This document shows positions 5,151 to 8,518 of a stretch of 8,518 bases of DNA, piece after piece. Within the stretch, counting starts at the first letter, position 1. Each line of letters opens with the position of its first letter. Made by a program: the position numbers and the translations under genes. Origin of the DNA: Nitrososphaera sp. (GTDB taxonomy: Archaea > Thermoproteota > Nitrososphaeria > Nitrososphaerales > Nitrososphaeraceae); NCBI GenBank assembly GCA_023252395.1, contig JAJPDY010000038.1, positions 1-8,518 of the forward strand, given 5' to 3'. A model generated the notes under the pieces. That model was not told where the DNA came from. It ran no database searches and saw only the letters and a list, made by a program, of their open reading frames with translations.

Positions 5151-6032
5151 ATGGAGATAATGTACGATTACCCGCTTTACCGGCCGCCGTCAGAGGCGGA
5201 CTCTATGATATTTCAAGTCACGCTAGGCTGCTCCTTCAACAAGTGCTCGTTTTGCAACATGTACCGCACAAAGGAATACTCTGAGCGGCCATGGGAAGAG
5301 ATCAAGGCCGAGATAGACATGGCGGCGAAATTTTATCCTGACACGCGCAGGGTGTTCCTTGCAGACGGCGACGCCATCAACCTGCCAAACGACAGGATAG
5401 TGCAGATCCTGAAATACCTCTATTCGAAATTCCCGGCGCTAGAGCGCGTGTCGTGCTACGCGATGCCCATGAACCTTCTTCAAAAAAAGGACGACGAGCT
5501 GCAAGAGCTCAGGATGGCAGGGCTCCAGATGCTCTACATCGGCATTGAAAGTGGGAGCAACATTGTTCTTCGCAAGGTGACAAAGGGCGCCACATACCAG
5601 ACTATAGTTCAGGCGTGCCAGAAAGCCAAGCATCATGGCTTTATTTTATCGTGCATGGTCATCCTCGGCCTCGGAGGCAAGACGTACACAAAGGAGCACA
5701 TCGCAGACACTGCGCGCGTGTTGAGCGAAGCGGCGCCTGACTATGTCGGCGCGCTCACACTTTACCTCGAAGACGGGGTTCGTGAAGAATTCATGACCAA
5801 GTTTGGCGAGCCTTTTGTCCCGCTTGAAGATGGCGACGTTCTGAACGAGCTTGAAAGGCTCGTGTCAGATTTTAACCCCAAGACCCCGGTTGTTTTCAGG
5901 GCAAACCATGCGTCAAACGTGTATTCAATAAAGGGCACGATGCCGGATGATCGCGACAAGGTGCTGTCGCTTGTCAAAAGCCTGAAATCACATCCGGAAA
6001 TGCTCAAGCCAAAATTCCTCCGGCGCTTTTAA
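5151..6032 (+). CDS. Radical SAM protein of unknown substrate
   Basis: Radical S-adenosylmethionine enzyme of 293 residues, expected to bind a [4Fe-4S] cluster and generate a 5'-deoxyadenosyl radical. The cluster motif is TLGCSFNKCSFCNMY with Cys 27, 32 and 35, i.e. C-x4-C-x2-C instead of the usual C-x3-C-x2-C; as I recall, this spacing with the following MY is typical of one uncharacterised group within the HemN/Elp3-like radical SAM proteins. Further motifs are VFLADGDA (68-75), YIGIESGS (129-136) and a C-terminal FRANHASNVYSIKGTMPDDRDK (249-270), also recurrent in that group. No B12-binding or TRAM domain and no second Cys cluster is seen. The ATG at 5151 is chosen because it lies about 30 nt after TATATAA; ATG at 5160 is possible. 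The substrate cannot be inferred from its neighbours. Confidence 0.92.
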   Translation: MEIMYDYPLYRPPSEADSMIFQVTLGCSFNKCSFCNMYRTKEYSERPWEEIKAEIDMAAKFYPDTRRVFLADGDAINLPNDRIVQILKYLYSKFPALERVSCYAMPMNLLQKKDDELQELRMAGLQMLYIGIESGSNIVLRKVTKGATYQTIVQACQKAKHHGFILSCMVILGLGGKTYTKEHIADTARVLSEAAPDYVGALTLYLEDGVREEFMTKFGEPFVPLEDGDVLNELERLVSDFNPKTPVVFRANHASNVYSIKGTMPDDRDKVLSLVKSLKSHPEMLKPKFLRRF

Positions 6033-6083
6033 TTGCAGCAGTTGCTGAAAACAGTAAAGCAATTTCTTTGAAAGTAATGACAT

Positions 6084-6093
6084 CTATCGATAG
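6084..6093. repeat. 10-bp perfect palindrome beside the DUF47 promoter
   Basis: CTATCGATAG directly precedes the box A-like GAATATTA, covering the BRE position. This is where an archaeal repressor or activator could act, but a 10-bp palindrome can occur by chance. Confidence 0.3.
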
Positions 6094-6101
6094 GAATATT
6101 A
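6094..6101 (+). promoter_or_regulatory. Box A for the DUF47-endA unit
   Basis: GAATATTA is centred about 28 nt before the ATG at 6126, consistent with a leaderless mRNA from that ATG. It lies in the 93-bp gap after the radical SAM gene. Confidence 0.45.
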
Positions 6102-6125
6102 GCCTGACAGCGTATTTTGCTCCAG

Positions 6126-6779
6126 ATGTACAGCGGGGAATTGGAAGTCCAGGCCAAGAGAAAGGCGCTGGCTGTTTTGCAGGATGAAATCACACGAATT
6201 TTGAACTCTTCGAGGGATCTCTCGACCCTTACCACTTCTCTCATCAAGGGCGACGAAAAAGACATCCAGATGTGCCTTGAGCGCATGAGAAACACAGAGG
6301 AAGAAGTTGAGAACCTGAGGAGAAAGATAACCCGCGAAGTGGCAGAGATCGGAAGCCTCATGGCAAACAGAGAAGACATCCTGAGGACGGCTTACATTAT
6401 CGACGATATTGCCGGCTACATCAGCGGAGTTGCATTCAGGCTTGCCAACATGAAGCCCGCGACTCTGAAAAAGGCCACATTTGAAGACGACTTGAAGCAG
6501 CTGGTCGGGATGGTCGTTGACACTATATTCAAGCTAAACGAAATGGGCCGCGCGCTCAGCATCAACCCCGCCAACGCGATCGACCTAGCGCAGGACGTGC
6601 AAAAACTTGAACGCCAAGTTGACGCAAAGTACCGCGCGGTCATTGTAAAAGCGCTCAACGAGATCTCGTCCACCAAGGATCTTTTGCTCCTGAAAGATGC
6701 CGTAGAAGGCATCGAGGGCATGGTTGACAAGTGTCAGGAAGCGGCAGACTCGTTTACCATACTGGCACTGAGCATGTAA
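6126..6779 (+). CDS. DUF47/PhoU-like helical protein
   Basis: An all-helical protein of 217 residues with the length and composition of the DUF47 (COG1392, PhoU-like) family, whose members often accompany Pit-type phosphate transporters and are thought to regulate them. Visible are successive amphipathic helices, including VQAKRKALAVLQDEITRILNSS near the start, EEVENLRRKITREVAEIGSL (about 61-80), ILRTAYIIDDIAGYISGVAFRL at about 86-107 (an I-D-D-I-A pattern characteristic of the family), VQKLERQVDAKYRAVIVKAL and a final LLLKDAVEGIEGMVDKCQEAAD helix. No transporter gene is adjacent, which is unusual if it serves Pit. The frame allows TTG at 6117, but ATG at 6126 fits the box A spacing. The TAA stop is followed at once by the ATG of endA, implying one transcript and possible coupling. 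Role in phosphate control is inference. Confidence 0.8.
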   Translation: MYSGELEVQAKRKALAVLQDEITRILNSSRDLSTLTTSLIKGDEKDIQMCLERMRNTEEEVENLRRKITREVAEIGSLMANREDILRTAYIIDDIAGYISGVAFRLANMKPATLKKATFEDDLKQLVGMVVDTIFKLNEMGRALSINPANAIDLAQDVQKLERQVDAKYRAVIVKALNEISSTKDLLLLKDAVEGIEGMVDKCQEAADSFTILALSM

Positions 6780-7325
6780 ATGATCAGCGGCCGACTGGTA
6801 GAAAATAGAATAGTCATCTGGGACATACCCGATTCCAAAACGCTTTTTGGCAGTGGCTATTACGGCAAGCCGCTTGGCATCGCAAAGCCAAAGGGCACTG
6901 ATTTTGACGCTCCACTCGTGCTTGACCTTATCGAGGGGTGTTACCTTGCTGAAAAGAGCAAGCTAAAAGTTTTCCACATCGACGGCAAGCAGGTGCCTGC
7001 TGCCGAAATAAAAAAGATATGCAAAAAGCAGTACGTTGACTTTGAAGCAAAGTACCTAGTATTTCAAAACCTGAGAGACAAGGGCTACATCGTTACGCCG
7101 GGGGTAAAGTTTGGATGCGACTTTGCAGTTTACGAGCAGGGGCCGGGAATAGACCACGCTCCGTACCTTGTGCAGGTGTTTCGGGCAACAGAGGATCTTA
7201 CCGCGACTGGCCTTGTGCTTGCAGGCAGGCTTGCAACTACCGTGAAAAAGCAGTTCATTTTGGCAATTCCAAAAGTAAAGGAAAGAAAAGTGGACTATGT
7301 CGGCTTTGACTGGTGGCGGGCCTAG
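6780..7325 (+). CDS. endA: tRNA-splicing endonuclease (EndA)
   Basis: Cuts pre-tRNA introns at bulge-helix-bulge sites, leaving 2',3'-cyclic phosphate ends. Its 181 residues match the homotetramer-type archaeal subunit (M. jannaschii about 179). The N-terminal domain covers about 1-85; the catalytic domain begins with FEAKYLVFQNLRDKGYIVTPGVKFGCDFAVYEQGPG (about 88-123). The likely triad is Tyr118 in DFAVYEQ, His126 in IDHAPYLV and Lys157 in LATTVKKQF, at the positions seen in active EndA. So it is a catalytic, not purely structural, subunit; whether a second subunit exists elsewhere is not visible. The ATG at 6780 follows the stop of the DUF47 gene with no gap (TAAATG) and no clear SD, suggesting coupled translation. 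The gene ends in a CTAG shared with the convergent stop. Identity is strong. Confidence 0.95.
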   Translation: MISGRLVENRIVIWDIPDSKTLFGSGYYGKPLGIAKPKGTDFDAPLVLDLIEGCYLAEKSKLKVFHIDGKQVPAAEIKKICKKQYVDFEAKYLVFQNLRDKGYIVTPGVKFGCDFAVYEQGPGIDHAPYLVQVFRATEDLTATGLVLAGRLATTVKKQFILAIPKVKERKVDYVGFDWWRA

Positions 7326-7960
7326 ACAAGCGTCGGCTGCGCTATCTTTTCCACTTGGGCGGGCAAGTCGAACTTTACAAAGTTCTCGCCAGAAATCGTA
7401 AGTCGCGCAGCAAACTTTTCAGAGCCGGGCTCGATCCACCCCTTGTAGCGGATAGAGTTTTTGATGATGTCAACGATGCTTGGCTTTTTCTCGTTTACCT
7501 CTTCGTAGCATGAAAGGATCTCACCGAACTTTACTTCCTGCTGTTTGTTGAACTTTGTCAAATAGTACACGCAGACAGCCGCCTTTTCATAGTGGTTTGC
7601 CGGTTTTTTCTCGGCGTAAAATTCCCTCAACCCCGGCTTGCCTTCTCCTGCCTTCAAGTCGACTGGGATTGGGTGAATTGTTGGCGCTGTCCTTGGAGCA
7701 TGCTTGTTATTTGCAGCCTTTTGCTGCGCAGGCTCGGCAGGCTGCACTTCTTGCAATACCTCTTGCGGAAGCGCCGCAGGCTGCTCCTTAAAGGCAAGGC
7801 TCTGGGGCTGTTGCAGGCCCTTGGTTATGGCTTCCTTTACTGCCATCTTGAAAATTTCTTCAAATTTTTCAAGGTGTTTGTCTACAAAGCTCTCCTTGCC
7901 TTCAAGCTCGACAATACCTTCGCGGACATTGATCGTAAATCTAGCTTCAGAATCTGCCAA
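7322..7960 (-). CDS. Hypothetical protein with Gln/Pro/Ala linker and probable winged-helix C-terminal domain
   Basis: A 212-residue protein in three parts. Residues 1-45 form a small module (FTINVREGIVELEGKESFV, then a helix FEEIFKMAVKEAI) of a type I associate with Thaumarchaeota. Residues about 47-98 are a low-complexity linker rich in Gln, Pro, Ala and Glu. Residues about 100-212 look like a compact alpha/beta DNA-binding-type domain: LREFYAEKKPANHYEKAAVCVYYL, then EVKFGEILSCYEEVNEKKPSIVDIIKNSI, then YKGWIEPGSEKFAARLTISGENFVK, a helix-helix-helix-wing pattern similar to winged-helix proteins. Function is unknown; regulation or nucleic-acid binding is inference. The start is TTG at 7960, the first in-frame start after a stop, about 30 nt from a box A-like CTTAATTAAA on the minus strand. 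It converges on endA with a 3-base overlap. Confidence 0.75.
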   Translation of the reverse strand: MADSEARFTINVREGIVELEGKESFVDKHLEKFEEIFKMAVKEAITKGLQQPQSLAFKEQPAALPQEVLQEVQPAEPAQQKAANNKHAPRTAPTIHPIPVDLKAGEGKPGLREFYAEKKPANHYEKAAVCVYYLTKFNKQQEVKFGEILSCYEEVNEKKPSIVDIIKNSIRYKGWIEPGSEKFAARLTISGENFVKFDLPAQVEKIAQPTLV

Positions 7961-7984
7961 TTCGCATTATGACATCTGGAGGTT

Positions 7985-7994
7985 TTTAATTAAG
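7985..7994 (-). promoter_or_regulatory. Box A for the 7960 minus-strand gene
   Basis: Read on the minus strand, CTTAATTAAA is centred about 30 nt upstream of the TTG at 7960. The spacing supports the TTG as a leaderless start. Confidence 0.45.
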
Positions 7995-8067
7995 TTGCCG
8001 ATACAAGCGTTCAGACTGGCAGCAAAAGACATTTGAGCAAAATTGCAATGTGAGCATAAACGGCTGT

Positions 8068-8076
8068 CTTAAATAT
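8068..8076 (+). promoter_or_regulatory. Box A for the 8100 gene
   Basis: TCTTAAATAT-type element with core CTTAAATAT, centred about 28 nt before ATG 8100. Its 3' end overlaps the first bases of the palindrome at 8074-8090, so a protein on the palindrome would compete with TBP/TFB. Confidence 0.5.
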
Positions 8077-8090
8077 CTGCAGTGCAGATA
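8074..8090. promoter_or_regulatory. Perfect 17-bp palindrome, candidate operator
   Basis: TATCTGCA-G-TGCAGATA has two 8-bp arms that are exact reverse complements around a single G. It overlaps the box A and lies just upstream of the predicted transcription start of the 8100 gene, the usual location of archaeal repressor operators. Regulator unknown. Confidence 0.5.
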
Positions 8091-8099
8091 GTTTGCCCG

Positions 8100-8309
8100 A
8101 TGTATGTTGTAAAAAGGCTGAGCAAAAGCGGGATATGGAGCGCCGTGAGCCTTATAGACGAAAATGGCTCCTTCCGTGGCGAGGCCAAGTTTGAGACGCG
8201 CAAGGAGGCAGAAGAGTACATGGCCAAATACCTTAAGAGAATGAAAAATCCACAAGAAATAAAGGTATTTAATGAAAATCCAGAGTCAGAAAAGAAGGCA
8301 AAAAAGTAA
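8100..8309 (+). CDS. Hypothetical small basic protein
   Basis: Unrecognised 69-residue protein. The first ~30 residues suggest a three-stranded sheet (MYVVKRLSKSGIWSAVSLIDENGSFRGEAKF), followed by a helix (TRKEAEEYMAKYLKRM) and a charged Lys/Glu-rich tail that is probably disordered. This small beta-beta-beta-alpha layout recalls mini nucleic-acid-binding domains, but that is only an impression. A GTG at 8082 would add six residues; I prefer ATG 8100 because the box A lies about 28 nt before it and because the GTG falls inside the palindrome. The promoter's palindrome suggests tight control. It is divergent from the 7960 gene across a 139-bp gap. Confidence 0.65.
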   Translation: MYVVKRLSKSGIWSAVSLIDENGSFRGEAKFETRKEAEEYMAKYLKRMKNPQEIKVFNENPESEKKAKK

Positions 8310-8351
8310 AAAGTACTCTATAGCTATGTTAAATAACGAATTCTTGTGAAC

Positions 8352-8366
8352 CATAAAAGCTTTATG
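8352..8366 (+). promoter_or_regulatory. Promoter region of the zinc-ribbon microprotein with an inverted repeat
   Basis: CATAAA-AGC-TTTATG has 6-bp inverted arms, the right arm being a box A-like TTTATG. It lies about 35 nt before the TTG at 8399, predicting a start of transcription near 8390. The symmetry may be fortuitous in AT-rich DNA. A second TATA-like GTTAAATAA lies further upstream. Confidence 0.35.
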
Positions 8367-8398
8367 CTAGGAGCGCCAATACAATAGCGTGATTTAGG

Positions 8399-8518
8399 TT
8401 GTTTGTATGCCACACCTGCAAAGGAACGGCGCTGATTTTGGCGGTCGAAAATGACGGCCGGCTCTGCTTTGAAGAATGTCCCGACTGTAACTCCCATCCC
8501 CTTTTTGAAAAGAAATAA
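8399..8518 (+). CDS. 39-residue zinc-ribbon microprotein
   Basis: A very short gene, complete in the window and ending on its last three bases (TAA). It encodes CHTCKG at residues 4-9 and CPDCN at 27-31, i.e. two C-x2-C knuckles (Cys 4, 7, 27 and 30) 19 residues apart, with an additional Cys at 23 and His at 5 and 33. This is the arrangement of a zinc ribbon, as in small archaeal proteins and subunits that bind nucleic acid or partner proteins. An in-frame stop at 8390-8392 leaves TTG at 8399 as the only start before the first Cys; GTA at 8405 is not a start. A box A-like element precedes it. Function unknown; the paired Cys make chance coding unlikely. Confidence 0.6.
   Translation: MFVCHTCKGTALILAVENDGRLCFEECPDCNSHPLFEKK

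Noticed and set aside
6036..6047. Inverted repeat CAGCA-GT-TGCTG after the radical SAM gene as a hairpin terminator
   Set aside because: A 5-bp stem with a 2-nt loop is too weak, and no T run follows.
7592..8036. Plus-strand frames opposite the 7960 gene, Cys/Leu-rich
   Set aside because: They mirror the Gln/Ala-rich linker of the minus-strand gene; the hydrophobic look arises from reverse translation of that repeat-like segment.

Overview
The window reads as chromosomal DNA of an ammonia-oxidising-type archaeon (Nitrososphaeria/Thaumarchaeota, probably the soil Nitrososphaera side). The basis is protein character and promoter architecture, not a database match. It carries archaeal/eukaryotic-type eS1 (S3Ae), RNase P proteins Rpp30 and Pop5, a COG1325-like RNA-binding protein and an archaeal tRNA-splicing endonuclease. 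Many starts lie about 25-30 nt downstream of a TATA/box A element, which implies leaderless mRNAs. Genes are densely packed, some meeting stop to stop with no spacer. I see no insertion sequence, integrase, CRISPR array, tRNA or rRNA.

Layout. 1-801: 3' two thirds of seryl-tRNA synthetase. 850-1536: ribosomal protein eS1 behind a strong AT-rich promoter. 1574-2819: an RNA-processing cluster of a COG1325 protein, RNase P Rpp30 (conserved N-terminus lies upstream of any standard start codon) and RNase P Pop5 (overlaps Rpp30 by one base). 2879-3166: an unrecognised helical protein. 3167-3318: a gap with a candidate C/D box methylation-guide RNA, whose D guide could pair with the 23S rRNA peptidyl-transferase region. 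3319-4678: an extended SDR that appears to lack the catalytic Tyr/Lys, then a SRPBCC/START-like protein. 4679-5092 (minus): a SnoaL-like protein that shares a TATA-centred divergent promoter with a radical SAM protein (5151-6032). 6126-7325: a DUF47/PhoU-like helical protein abutted by tRNA-splicing endonuclease. 7322-7960 (minus): a thaumarchaeal-style protein with a probable winged-helix C-terminus, ending on the same CTAG as endA. 8100-8309: a small protein whose promoter holds a perfect 17-bp palindrome. 8399-8518: a 39-residue zinc-ribbon microprotein ending on the last base.

The theme is stable-RNA metabolism and translation: tRNA charging (serS), tRNA 5' maturation (Rpp30, Pop5), tRNA intron removal (endA), the small ribosomal subunit (eS1) and possibly rRNA 2'-O-methylation (the sRNA candidate). 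Interspersed are single-gene units of unknown metabolic role. I see no clear new defence or mobile system. The most checkable new signals are the sRNA candidate, the 8074-8090 operator-like palindrome and the anomalous rpp30 5' end.
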